Part shown: piece by piece, positions 18,302 through 26,037 of the stretch
Numbering within the stretch: position 1 is the stretch's first letter
Layout: the number at the start of each line of letters is the position of its first letter
Source: JBGNFV01 sp049645705
Lineage (GTDB): Bacteria; Bacteroidota; Bacteroidia; Cytophagales; Cyclobacteriaceae
Direction of reading: 5' to 3'
Assembly: GCA_049645705.1 (NCBI GenBank)
Contig: JBARUK010000004.1
Coordinates: 124,001 to 188,000 of the forward strand
Length of the DNA: 64,000 bases
Program-made: the position numbers and the translations under genes
The notes under the pieces: generated by a model
What the model saw: only the letters and a program-made list of their open reading frames with translations
Told to the model about the DNA's origin: nothing
Databases searched by the model: none

Positions 18302-18698
18302 AGACAGTGCGGGCTGTCCCATCGCTTTCGCTGTATTGGCGGACGAGGAAAGTCCGGGCAACGCAGGACACCGTGCTTCCTAACGGGAAGGCGTCTGCCA
18401 CCGGCAGATGACGGAAAGTGCCACAGAAAATATACCGCCTGCCATCTGGCAGGTAAGGGTGAAATGGCGAGGTAAGAGCTCACCGCCCCGCAGGTGACTG
18501 CGGGGGCAGGGCAAACCCCATGGGTTGCAAGGCCAAATAAGCTATCGTGCTGCGCTACAGCTTCGGCTTGCAGCAGAGGACGGTCCGTCCGAGGTAGCGG
18601 GTAGGCTGCTAGAGCCATGTGGCAACGCATGGCCCAGATAAATGATGGGAGTCAGCCACTGGCTGATACAGAACCCGGCTTATAGGTCCGCACTGTCT
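18302..18698 (+). ncRNA. rnpB: RNase P RNA (class A)
   Basis: The catalytic RNA of RNase P, which removes 5' leaders from pre-tRNAs. The terminal P1 helix is seen as AGACAGTGCGG (18302-18312) pairing with CCGCACTGTCT (18688-18698). Conserved core pieces appear in order: GAGGAAAGTCCGGGC (18346-18360), ACAGAAAATATACCGCC, GGTGAAATGGCGAGGTAAGAG, GAGGACGGTCCGTCCGAGG, AGATAAATGATGG, and ACAGAACCCGGCTTATAGG near the 3' end. About 397 nt, the normal size for class A. Any protein ORF drawn over it is a shadow. Confidence 0.97.
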
Positions 18699-18730
18699 TA
18701 TTTTACTTTCAATTTTCTATATTGCCCCCT

Positions 18731-19891
18731 ATGGCAGAGATCCTCATTATTGATGATGAGAAAAGTATCCGCTCCACCCTGCGGGAAATTCTCGAATACG
18801 AAAAATTTAAGGTGGATGAGGCGGCCGACGGCGAAGAAGGCCTGGCCAAACTGAAAAAGAAGGACTACGATGTAGCCCTCTGTGACATCCGTATGCCCAA
18901 GATGGATGGTCTGGAAGTGCTGGACCACGCCCTCAAACTGGGTAAGGAGACACAGTTTATCATGATATCCGCCCACGGTACAATAGAAACAGCCGTAGAA
19001 GCCACTAAAAAAGGTGCCTACGATTTTCTGGAAAAGCCGCCGGACCTGAACCGCCTGCTGATAACCATCCGTAATGCGATGGACAAGTCGGAGCTGGTAA
19101 CTGAAACCAAGAAACTGAAGCGTCGCATAAACCGGGCCTACGATATCATAGGCGAGTCAGACACGATAGTGGATGTAAAGGACACTATCGAAAAAGTGGC
19201 TCCTACCGATGCCCGTGTCCTGATCACCGGACCCAACGGTACCGGTAAGGAACTCGTAGCCCGGTGGCTGCATGCCAAGAGTCAGCGCTCAGGCGGCCCT
19301 ATGATAGAGGTCAACTGCGCCGCTATCCCTTCCGAGCTGATCGAGAGCGAACTCTTCGGACACGAGAAAGGCGCCTTTACCTCAGCGGTAAAGCAGCGCA
19401 TCGGTAAGTTTGAGCAGGCTAATGGTGGTACGCTGTTCCTGGACGAGATCGGCGATATGAGCCTTTCTGCCCAGGCCAAAGTACTCCGTGCCCTGCAGGA
19501 GAACAAGATCACACGGGTAGGTGGTGACAAAGAAATAAAAGTGAACGTACGGGTGGTTGCAGCCACCAATAAGGACCTGCGAAAGGCTATATCAGACAAC
19601 GAGTTCAGGGAAGACCTTTACCACAGGCTGAGCGTGATCCTGATACAGGTGCCCCCGCTCAGAGACCGTAAGGATGACATTCCATTACTGGCCGACCGCT
19701 TCCTGAATGACCTGGCTAACGAGTACGGCTCGAAAAAGAAGGCCATCTCAGATGATGCCATCAAGCAACTGCAGACATACGACTGGACAGGAAATATCCG
19801 CGAACTGCGTAACGTGATCGAGCGGCTTATGATCATGTGCGGAGATGAGATCCAGGCAAATGACGTGAAACGGTACACGGATTTCGGATAA
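18731..19891 (+). CDS. NtrC-family response regulator lacking a DNA-binding domain
   Basis: 386 residues from the ATG at 18731 (a TTG nine bases earlier is in frame but gives only MPP extra). Receiver domain with phospho-acceptor Asp52 in VALCDIRMPKMDG, followed by an AAA+ sigma-54 activator domain: Walker A GPNGTGKE (about 167-174), the sigma-54 contact loop as GAFTSA (about 214-219; consensus GAFTGA), Walker B GGTLFLDEIGDM, and arginine finger region. It ends at VKRYTDFG right after the AAA+ helical lid, so the usual Fis-type helix-turn-helix is absent; it may act from solution or with a partner. No kinase gene is adjacent. It begins 32 bases after RNase P RNA and ends at a strong terminator. 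Confidence 0.92.
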   Translation: MAEILIIDDEKSIRSTLREILEYEKFKVDEAADGEEGLAKLKKKDYDVALCDIRMPKMDGLEVLDHALKLGKETQFIMISAHGTIETAVEATKKGAYDFLEKPPDLNRLLITIRNAMDKSELVTETKKLKRRINRAYDIIGESDTIVDVKDTIEKVAPTDARVLITGPNGTGKELVARWLHAKSQRSGGPMIEVNCAAIPSELIESELFGHEKGAFTSAVKQRIGKFEQANGGTLFLDEIGDMSLSAQAKVLRALQENKITRVGGDKEIKVNVRVVAATNKDLRKAISDNEFREDLYHRLSVILIQVPPLRDRKDDIPLLADRFLNDLANEYGSKKKAISDDAIKQLQTYDWTGNIRELRNVIERLMIMCGDEIQANDVKRYTDFG

Positions 19892-19912
19892 AAAGCAGTA
19901 CACATAACTTAT

Positions 19913-19937
19913 AAAGGGCCCTGGGGCCCTTTTTTTA
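19913..19937 (+). terminator. Rho-independent terminator after response regulator
   Basis: AAAGGGCC-CTGG-GGCCCTTT followed by T residues, 21 bases after the regulator's stop. The same 20-base hairpin recurs at 54111-54130. Confidence 0.92.
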
Positions 19938-20142
19938 TGAACCAGTACGTAACGATCGTATCTAAAGAAATACTATAAGGGATAAATGGGTTCATAAAAC
20001 AGCACACTCGTTTCTTCATGTGTTGTATAAAAAGATGACTCGCCGGTACCGGGCTCACGTAACTAGAGTATCACTGCTTATTTTGCCGGGCTATCAGGCA
20101 TAGGGTTCATACTAATACGATTTGTAAATCCACATAAAAGCA

Positions 20143-20172
20143 AAAGACCGCCGGGATGGCGGTCTTTTTTTA
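20143..20172 (+). terminator. Orphan rho-independent terminator
   Basis: AAAGACCGCC-GGGAT-GGCGGTCTTT followed by more T: a 10-bp perfect stem. It sits 230 bases after the terminator of the response regulator with no gene between, so it either ends a small RNA or is a backup terminator for leftward transcription (the minus strand also shows a TTTT after the stem). Confidence 0.8.
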
Positions 20173-20220
20173 GATTTCCTCGTGCTATTCCTACGTATTG
20201 GCAGGAGTAGTAAAGTATCC

Positions 20221-20252
20221 AAAAGAGTCTTTTATAGGTTAAAGCGACTCTT
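20221..20252 (-). terminator. Possible terminator of small lipoprotein gene
   Basis: On the minus strand AAAGAGTC ... GACTCTTT forms an 8-bp stem with a 16-base loop, about 24 bases after the small lipoprotein stop. The T-tract is short, so the call is tentative. Confidence 0.4.
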
Positions 20253-20275
20253 TCATCTCATTAACTCACACGGAA

Positions 20276-20404
20276 TCACACCTTTTCGGTGCGAATAATA
20301 TCATTTTTCTGTACATCATCCTTAGTATACGTAGGGCAGGTACGCTGAGCACATGCACTTAAACCAAAGATGAATAGACCTACAAGTAATATACTAGTTT
20401 TCAT
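20276..20404 (-). CDS. Small lipoprotein (42 aa)
   Basis: ATG at 20404, TGA at 20276. The first half is a clean lipoprotein signal peptide (MKTSILLVGLFIFGLSAC, lipobox LSAC, Cys18) followed by a short polar tail (AQRTCPTYTKDDVQKND). Tiny lipoproteins of this shape (…CAxRxCPTYxK) are widespread in Bacteroidota; function unknown. It stands alone between two convergent-looking hairpins and the LuxE-like gene, which reads the same way and ends upstream of it. Confidence 0.72.
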   Translation of the reverse strand: MKTSILLVGLFIFGLSACAQRTCPTYTKDDVQKNDIIRTEKV

Positions 20405-20512
20405 AAGAGTAAATTTTTAACCAATAGCACGAATCTATTTGTGTGATTCAACTAATAACGGTTATCTCAGACTAAAAAACAAATTTATCAAAAAATATTA
20501 CATAAAAATAAT

Positions 20513-21520
20513 TTACCGTATCAGCAATAAATTACACCCTCTTACATCCGTATTATCCATACGCCCAAGTACTTCGACCCCGCCCTCGGGATGGTAGCGC
20601 CCTACATCCTGTGTTTCTATAAAAGCACAGGAGTCTATATTGGCCAGGTCCACGATATTCACTCCGCCACTGCGGAGTGAATTGTCTATGCAAAAAGGAT
20701 CATTTATGTCCCGTATAAACAGTTTCATCCAGGGAGATGTTCGAAAACGCCCGTCTTCTAAAGCATATGCCTGGCTCAGAAGTTCTGTCATACCATACTC
20801 AGAATGTACCCCGCCCACCCCGAATGATTGTTTTAGTTCAGCATGAACTTCCTTACGCACCATTTCTTTGCGGCGGCCCTTCATACCGCCCGTCTCCATG
20901 ATCATAACGTCTTTTACTGATCTTTTGTATACCGAAGACAGGTCTAGTAGTGCAAACGTTACCCCCATAAGCAAAACCCTCCTTCCACCCAGCTTATCAG
21001 GATTATCCGTCAGCTCATTTATCGTATCAGTCAGACTATCAAAGTCATCCAGGTAAAACCCTGAATAATCTGAGCCAGACTTTTCCATAAAATACTTCGC
21101 CATATATACCAAAGAACTACTATCTCTCTCCAAATACCCCGGTAGCAGAGCAAGGATATGGTACCCGGACAGCGGCCCGTACATAGATTCGAAAATGGCT
21201 TCAGATACATTATGGTAAAAGGCCAAGTCACGAACATAGTGGCGGCTGGGTATAGTGCCGGTCGTACGGCTACTCTCAAATACCTTTTCCTCCTGCCATG
21301 TGCCCGTTTTTACCTCGTGCTGCTTAAAGAAAGATATAGGCAGGAACGGAATATCTTCTACCTGATTTATCTGATATACGTCCTTTCCAAGCGCGTCAAT
21401 GTAGCTGCGATACAGCTCGTTATTCTCATACTGGTACCGAAATACGGTAAGCGCTGCAGGGATAAAATCCTCCTCACGTAGCGAAAGCAGGTTATTACGT
21501 ATATTTTCTATACCCTCCAT
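20513..21520 (-). CDS. LuxE-like acyl-protein synthetase / acyl transferase
   Basis: 335 residues of the LuxE family (acyl-protein synthetase domain, related to the adenylate-forming AMP-ligase fold). Visible family blocks: the Ser/Thr-rich nucleotide-binding-like loop FESSRTTGTIPSRHYV (about 82-97), METGGMKGRRKEMVR (about 208-222), and HSEYGMTELLSQAYA (about 240-254), the position of the conserved YGMTE motif. Members activate a fatty acyl or similar carboxylate; the substrate here is unknown. Stand-alone, divergent from the lipoprotein gene at 21610; a perfect TATGTTTG box (21545-21552, minus) lies 25 bases before the ATG. Confidence 0.82.
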   Translation of the reverse strand: MEGIENIRNNLLSLREEDFIPAALTVFRYQYENNELYRSYIDALGKDVYQINQVEDIPFLPISFFKQHEVKTGTWQEEKVFESSRTTGTIPSRHYVRDLAFYHNVSEAIFESMYGPLSGYHILALLPGYLERDSSSLVYMAKYFMEKSGSDYSGFYLDDFDSLTDTINELTDNPDKLGGRRVLLMGVTFALLDLSSVYKRSVKDVMIMETGGMKGRRKEMVRKEVHAELKQSFGVGGVHSEYGMTELLSQAYALEDGRFRTSPWMKLFIRDINDPFCIDNSLRSGGVNIVDLANIDSCAFIETQDVGRYHPEGGVEVLGRMDNTDVRGCNLLLIR

Positions 21521-21544
21521 GGGAGTTTTTTACTTTTCGATTGT

Positions 21545-21552
21545 CAAACATA
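21545..21552 (-). promoter_or_regulatory. TAnnTTTG -7 box for LuxE-like gene
   Basis: Minus-strand TATGTTTG matches the Bacteroidota -7 consensus exactly, 24 bases before the ATG at 21520. No TTG is found at the -33 distance, so it is a half-supported promoter. Confidence 0.4.
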
Positions 21553-21609
21553 CGTACCAGACGGATTATTTCGTTAAATTTCTGGTTGTTATAGGGAATA
21601 AGGTATTCT

Positions 21610-22290
21610 ATGAAAAATAGTTATTTATCGCTTATCGCTGTTTTTTTGATCGCTGTCGGGTGTTATCCTCCACCGGAATACCCCGATGCGCCGTCCATAT
21701 CTTTTAATGACGTTACTTTCTACAACAATGCCACCGGTACAGACAGCCTGGTGCTCTCTCTGAACTTCAGGGACGGGAACGGTGACCTGGGTCTGCGGCC
21801 TTCGGAAAATGACGAACCTTACAATCCTATAAACTACCCCCGCGATAGTGAGGGTAATCTGATAGAAAGAGGAAGCAGCCCCTCTCTGCCGGACGATGAT
21901 TGCTCATACGTGACCCGCCTGTTCGTTATCGAAGGCGATTCGGTATATAGAGACATTTACATCGAGCCGAACGAAAATCATTTCAATATCGATGTCGAAT
22001 TCCTTGTAAAGAACGGCGCCACTTTTGAACCATTCGACTTCAGGGCCATCTACCCGGATGACTGCGGGCTTAACTTCAATGGCCGCTTTCCACTGTTACA
22101 GGACGATGACGACTTGGGTAGCGGACCAATAGAGGGTATACTAAACTACCGCATGAAGTCGCCGGTATGGAACGTATTCTTTGCTCCTGATGACTCACTA
22201 AGGCTCAGGGTGCAGATCAGAGACCGTGCTCTTAATGCCAGTGAGGAAATACTTACCCCTCCCTTTACCTTACAAGGTGTCACCAATTAA
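21610..22290 (+). CDS. Hypothetical lipoprotein (226 aa)
   Basis: Signal peptide MKNSYLSLIAVFLIAVGC with lipobox AVGC (Cys18), then a beta-rich domain beginning with PDAPSISFNDVTFYNN and containing SLNFRDGNGDLGL, a motif recurrent in Bacteroidota surface lipoproteins, and ending with LRVQIRDRALNASEEILTPPFTL. I recognise it as a conserved Bacteroidota lipoprotein type without known function. Its TAA shares the four bases TTAA with the stop of the convergent thioredoxin gene. Confidence 0.8.
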   Translation: MKNSYLSLIAVFLIAVGCYPPPEYPDAPSISFNDVTFYNNATGTDSLVLSLNFRDGNGDLGLRPSENDEPYNPINYPRDSEGNLIERGSSPSLPDDDCSYVTRLFVIEGDSVYRDIYIEPNENHFNIDVEFLVKNGATFEPFDFRAIYPDDCGLNFNGRFPLLQDDDDLGSGPIEGILNYRMKSPVWNVFFAPDDSLRLRVQIRDRALNASEEILTPPFTLQGVTN

Positions 22291-22883
22291 GACTCCGAAG
22301 CCAGACGGGCCAGAAACTGCCTGAACTCTTCTGTATCGAAATCTGCCATGCCTTCCCGCACCATTCGTATGTGGCCCTTTTTGTCTATAACGAATGTAGA
22401 TGGGATGCTGCCGGTACGGTACATGCCTGGCAGCCCGCCGCCGTATGGCGGAACCTGGTAAACCGGCAGGTCATCAAAGTCCTTTCTTTCAATAAAGGCC
22501 TGCAGCTTTTCCCTGTCCTTATCCGAGCTGATCAGTACAAAGGATACATTATCTGAGCCGACATCTTCGTACAGACGGGCAATTCCCGGCATTTCAGCCA
22601 CACAGGGAGGGCACCAAGTAGCCCAGAAGTTTAAGAAGAGCACCTTACCCTTGTGGTCTGATAACAATATGGGATGATCCTGCATATCTATCAGAGGGAA
22701 ATCAAGGTCTGCTACTTTCGCCGCCTCCTGCTCCAGGTCCGGCTTCATCAGGCCTGTATACAATAATAGTCCCTGCACCCGCCCGATAACTTCTACATGG
22801 TACCCGGTCAGGTAGAGCGTGCCTGCCACAGTTACCCATAGTACCGGTTCGAGCCATCGCTTATTCTGTTTCCAAAACTTCAT
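22287..22883 (-). CDS. TlpA-like membrane-anchored thioredoxin
   Basis: I choose the ATG at 22883 (MKFWKQNKRWLEPVLW), 198 residues, because the 21-residue extension from 22946 is not signal-like. A single N-terminal helix (about 10-35) anchors it, then a TlpA/ResA thioredoxin domain facing the periplasm with the active site WATWCPPC (Cys91, Cys94) and the cis-Pro region GSIPSTFVIDKKGHI. Such proteins reduce disulfides in periplasmic proteins, e.g. for cytochrome c maturation; the partner is not visible here. Convergent with the lipoprotein gene: the two stop codons overlap in TTAA. Confidence 0.9.
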   Translation of the reverse strand: MKFWKQNKRWLEPVLWVTVAGTLYLTGYHVEVIGRVQGLLLYTGLMKPDLEQEAAKVADLDFPLIDMQDHPILLSDHKGKVLFLNFWATWCPPCVAEMPGIARLYEDVGSDNVSFVLISSDKDREKLQAFIERKDFDDLPVYQVPPYGGGLPGMYRTGSIPSTFVIDKKGHIRMVREGMADFDTEEFRQFLARLASES

Positions 22884-22980
22884 CTGTACAAAGGTAGCAT
22901 ATTGTGATTTTTCGGGGTGTAACCAAGGTGACATAAGCTGCCTCAAACGTAAGGCACCGGACCAAGAGTATTACCCATAA

Positions 22981-23009
22981 AAAAGGGCCTGTAATGGCCC
23001 TTTTCTTTA
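22981..23009 (-). terminator. Rho-independent terminator after hemL
   Basis: AAAAGGGCC-TGTAAT-GGCCCTTTT (22981-23004); on the minus strand the stem runs into TTTTTTAT. It lies 26 bases after the hemL stop and ends the guaA-hemL operon. Confidence 0.88.
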
Positions 23010-23030
23010 TTGTTTTCAGCTTCAACTGAA

Positions 23031-24329
23031 TTACAGTCCTTCTATCTCTTTCAGGCTTTCGTAGTTTGCTTTCACAATTTTCTCTATCTCCTCCTCACCA
23101 ATAGCATCTGAAATGAACAAGGCCTCGAACTGACTAGGTGCCAGGTAGATGCCACGATCCAGCATGGCTCTGAAATACTTGCCGAACTTGACTGTATCAC
23201 AGGCTTTTGCCGTTTCGAAATTATGTACTTCCTTATCAGTAAAGAAGAGGCAGCACATAGACCCAATATGGGTAGTGGTATAGTTAAGGCCCAGGCTCTT
23301 GAGGTTTTCTCGGATACCTTCTACGATCTTACCCGTTTTGCTTTCCAGCCTTTTGTATAAGTCTGAATCATCATTTAGCTGATTTAGCATGGCTAGCCCT
23401 GCCGCCATGGCTATGGGATTTCCTGACAGGGTACCTGCCTGGTATACCGGGCCGGATGGCGACACAAACTCCATTATCTCTTTCTTACCGCCGTAAGCAC
23501 CCACGGGCATACCTCCGCCTATGATCTTGCCCAGGGTCGTTATATCGGGCATGACGCCCAGCAGCTCCTGCGCTCCGCCGGGAGCCAGCCGGAAGCCAGT
23601 CATCACCTCATCGAATATGAGTACGATACCCTCATCAGTACACAACTGGCGCAGCCCGCTCAGGAAACCTTCCTTCGGCAACACACAGCCCATGTTTCCG
23701 GCTACAGGTTCTATGATCACTGCCGCTACATTGTCTTTATTAGCACGCACCAGTTCTTTCACCTTTTCCAGATCATTGAACGGGGTAGTCAGCGTGTCCA
23801 CTGCAGTGCCTTTTGTTACGCCGGGGCTGTCCGGAATACCCATAGTAGCCGCACCACTACCCGCTGCTATAAGGAAGCTGTCTCCATGGCCGTGATAACA
23901 GCCACTGAACTTAATGATCTTTTCGCGATCAGTATAGCCCCTAGCCAGCCTGGCGGCAGACATGGTAGCTTCAGTACCACTGTTTACCATCCGTACCTTT
24001 TCTACTGAAGGTACCATCGAGGTGATAAGTTTGGCTATCTCGATCTCACGCGCCGTAGGGGCTCCGAAAGACAGAGAATGGCCTACTGCCTGCTGCACGG
24101 CCTCCTGGATTCGGGAGTTGGCATGCCCCAGGATCATCGGCCCCCAGCTGTTGATCAGTTCTACATACTCATTGCCATCGGCATCTTCTACGTAAGCACC
24201 TTTGGCCGATTTTATAAACAGGGGGTCACCTCCCACGGCTTTGAATGCACGTACGGGGGAGTTTACACCACCAGGGATATACTGTTGGGCTTCTTTAAAA
24301 AGTTGACGACTGCGGTCGTGTGAGAGCAT
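23031..24329 (-). CDS. hemL: Glutamate-1-semialdehyde 2,1-aminomutase
   Basis: 432 residues, full family length. PLP enzyme of class III aminotransferase fold that converts glutamate-1-semialdehyde to 5-aminolevulinate in the C5 route of haem synthesis, in the cytoplasm. Motifs: N-terminal YIPGGVNSPVRAF, NSGTEATMSAARLARGYT (about 116-133), the IFDEVMTGFR PLP-binding block (about 238-247), and the Schiff-base Lys268 in TTLGKIIGGGMPVGA. Third gene of a minus-strand unit guaA, TPR/PBP-fold protein, hemL, with only three bases between it and the preceding gene. Confidence 0.97.
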   Translation of the reverse strand: MLSHDRSRQLFKEAQQYIPGGVNSPVRAFKAVGGDPLFIKSAKGAYVEDADGNEYVELINSWGPMILGHANSRIQEAVQQAVGHSLSFGAPTAREIEIAKLITSMVPSVEKVRMVNSGTEATMSAARLARGYTDREKIIKFSGCYHGHGDSFLIAAGSGAATMGIPDSPGVTKGTAVDTLTTPFNDLEKVKELVRANKDNVAAVIIEPVAGNMGCVLPKEGFLSGLRQLCTDEGIVLIFDEVMTGFRLAPGGAQELLGVMPDITTLGKIIGGGMPVGAYGGKKEIMEFVSPSGPVYQAGTLSGNPIAMAAGLAMLNQLNDDSDLYKRLESKTGKIVEGIRENLKSLGLNYTTTHIGSMCCLFFTDKEVHNFETAKACDTVKFGKYFRAMLDRGIYLAPSQFEALFISDAIGEEEIEKIVKANYESLKEIEGL

Positions 24330-24332
24330 ATA

Positions 24333-26036
24333 TCAGTTATTTACAATCTTAAGTTCTGCTTCTTCGAACCGGATAATAGGTACGATCTGGTTGTCATTAT
24401 GCCCCTGGAAGCTAATACCGGACATAAGGCGGCCCTGCTCTACGGGGGTGTTTTCAAAACCCGACTGGAAGTACATGCCGTACTTATCCAGCATATGGCC
24501 CATCACCATTATAGACTCATAGCCAAGGTAGGCAAAGCGGTTAGGCAGTGATTTGGTCTTCTCAATATACTTTTGCTTGAACGCTTCGGTAACGCCACCT
24601 GAATACAGGGTGTAGTCAGGGTCTACGAAGTACAGGCCGAGGCTTTCTGCCTGTTCGAAATTGATAAAAGACAGGTCCAACCACTCACCGGGTGCTATGG
24701 CCGGCACGGGTTTTTCCAGTCTTTCCAATATAGAGATAGCACTGGCAGCAGACAGCGTGGATGTACCGGCAATGAAAATATGGCCGGGGATCTCCTCTTT
24801 GCTGCGTTTGTTCACGTAATCAAATAGTGTTCCGAAGGCTCCGCGCTCATCTCCCTCAGATATTTTCACGGAACGGAGTATCTCAAAGCCCTTTGCCCGG
24901 ATCTCAGCAGCATAAGTAGCTGCTTTTAAAGAATCCCTTTCATTGTCTTCGTAAAAAATTATTGCCTTACGGTTCTCAAAGGCTGTTTCAGCAAACTCAG
25001 CGGCTTTTCTGCCCTGTGTTTCCTGGGTGGGAAGGAACAGGAAGCTGAAAGGATTGTCCCGAACAATATCACTGTTAGTACTGAGAGGGTTCAGCATATT
25101 GATCTTGTGCCGGTAGCTGAAATCAGACACGACTTTGAACGGACCGGGAAACAATGGCCCCACGAACAGGTCCATATTATACATCTCGGGCTGGTTAATA
25201 AGCCTGGCAGTAGCAAGACTGTCCCTGCGTGTATCATAGGCAAACAGGCGAAGCTCTATACCTTCGTCCATAAGATCCTGCACGGCCACTTCCATGCCGG
25301 TGTAGAGGTCGAGTACGAACTGGTTCCTGGCCCGTCCGCTGTTGCTTTCCAGCTCTTCCAGCAGAAAGGGCAGAACAGCAGCCACATTATAGTATGGCTT
25401 TTTCACCACACGGTCGGACCGTACGGATACGAAATCCTCTTCTTTCAGATCAAATTCAGATATCAGGAAATCCAGCATAGCCTTGTCCTGCTCCATCACA
25501 GGTCGCGAAGATATTTTCTCTGCCAGCACCAGGGCTACCTCTCTGTCGTAGGTATACTCACTGATCAGTTCTTTAAGTGGATCTATGCCTTGTATCTGCC
25601 GCAAGTGGTAAAGCTTCATTTTGCTCACCTCTTTATCTATGCCCCTGCCTTTTATGTCTTTAGTAACCCCAAGGGCGCGGTTGTAGTCACCCTGCTCGAA
25701 GTTTATAAGGGCCTGCCAGTATTTTACCTCATTGATCTTACTCCACTGGGGGTAGCGCTGACGCACCTGCTGCAGCATACTGTTGGCTACGTCCTTCTTA
25801 CCTGCATAGTAGGCTGAGAGGGCAAAGTAAAATGAGGCATACTCGTCGTATATATTAGTTGGTGCATCGGTAGTGGCGGGCCGGAAAGCTTCCATAGCCA
25901 GTGCATAGCGGCCTTCCTGGAAGAGCGCCTTACCATTCAGAAACTTATTTCGGTAATCCTGCGCCTGTGCAGGATTGCTGACAGTACCGGCAGTAAGTGC
26001 CAGTATGAGTATGCTTAAAAAAAATGCTTTATTCAT
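24333..26036 (-). CDS. TPR plus type I periplasmic-binding-fold protein (LpoA-like plan)
   Basis: 567 residues with a signal peptide cleaved after AQA (about residue 25). Residues 30-200 are helical repeats of TPR type (KALFQEGRYALAMEAFRPA, INFEQGDYNRALGVTKDI); residues 210-560 form a type I periplasmic-binding/branched-chain amino acid receptor fold (VAAVLPFLLEE, GMEVAVQDLMDEGIELRLFAYDTR, AYLGYESIMVMGHMLDKYG). The same order of domains occurs in LpoA, the outer-membrane activator of PBP1A, but there is no lipobox and no transporter gene nearby, so neither an Lpo role nor amino acid uptake is proven. Encoded between guaA (1 base) and hemL (3 bases). Confidence 0.85.
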   Translation of the reverse strand: MNKAFFLSILILALTAGTVSNPAQAQDYRNKFLNGKALFQEGRYALAMEAFRPATTDAPTNIYDEYASFYFALSAYYAGKKDVANSMLQQVRQRYPQWSKINEVKYWQALINFEQGDYNRALGVTKDIKGRGIDKEVSKMKLYHLRQIQGIDPLKELISEYTYDREVALVLAEKISSRPVMEQDKAMLDFLISEFDLKEEDFVSVRSDRVVKKPYYNVAAVLPFLLEELESNSGRARNQFVLDLYTGMEVAVQDLMDEGIELRLFAYDTRRDSLATARLINQPEMYNMDLFVGPLFPGPFKVVSDFSYRHKINMLNPLSTNSDIVRDNPFSFLFLPTQETQGRKAAEFAETAFENRKAIIFYEDNERDSLKAATYAAEIRAKGFEILRSVKISEGDERGAFGTLFDYVNKRSKEEIPGHIFIAGTSTLSAASAISILERLEKPVPAIAPGEWLDLSFINFEQAESLGLYFVDPDYTLYSGGVTEAFKQKYIEKTKSLPNRFAYLGYESIMVMGHMLDKYGMYFQSGFENTPVEQGRLMSGISFQGHNDNQIVPIIRFEEAELKIVNN

Positions 26037-26037
26037 A

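Larger units (their letters stand above)
19938..20275. other. Intergenic region with an orphan terminator
   Basis: 338 bases with no ORF of coding character on either strand, no tRNA and no clear promoter. It holds two hairpins listed separately (20143-20172 and 20221-20252). A short unannotated RNA ending at the first hairpin is possible but I find no TTG/TAnnTTTG pair to start it. Confidence 0.5.

Noticed and set aside
18256..18630. ORFs over the RNase P RNA
   Set aside because: They overlap conserved RNA core elements and have no protein character.
20060..20140. tRNA-like GGTTCATAC stretch
   Set aside because: No T-stem or acceptor pairing, no anticodon arm.
25107..25817. 236-aa ORF antisense to the TPR/PBP-fold gene
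   Set aside because: Entirely opposite a gene with clear domains; amino acid composition (His, Tyr, Leu rich) is typical of an antisense shadow.
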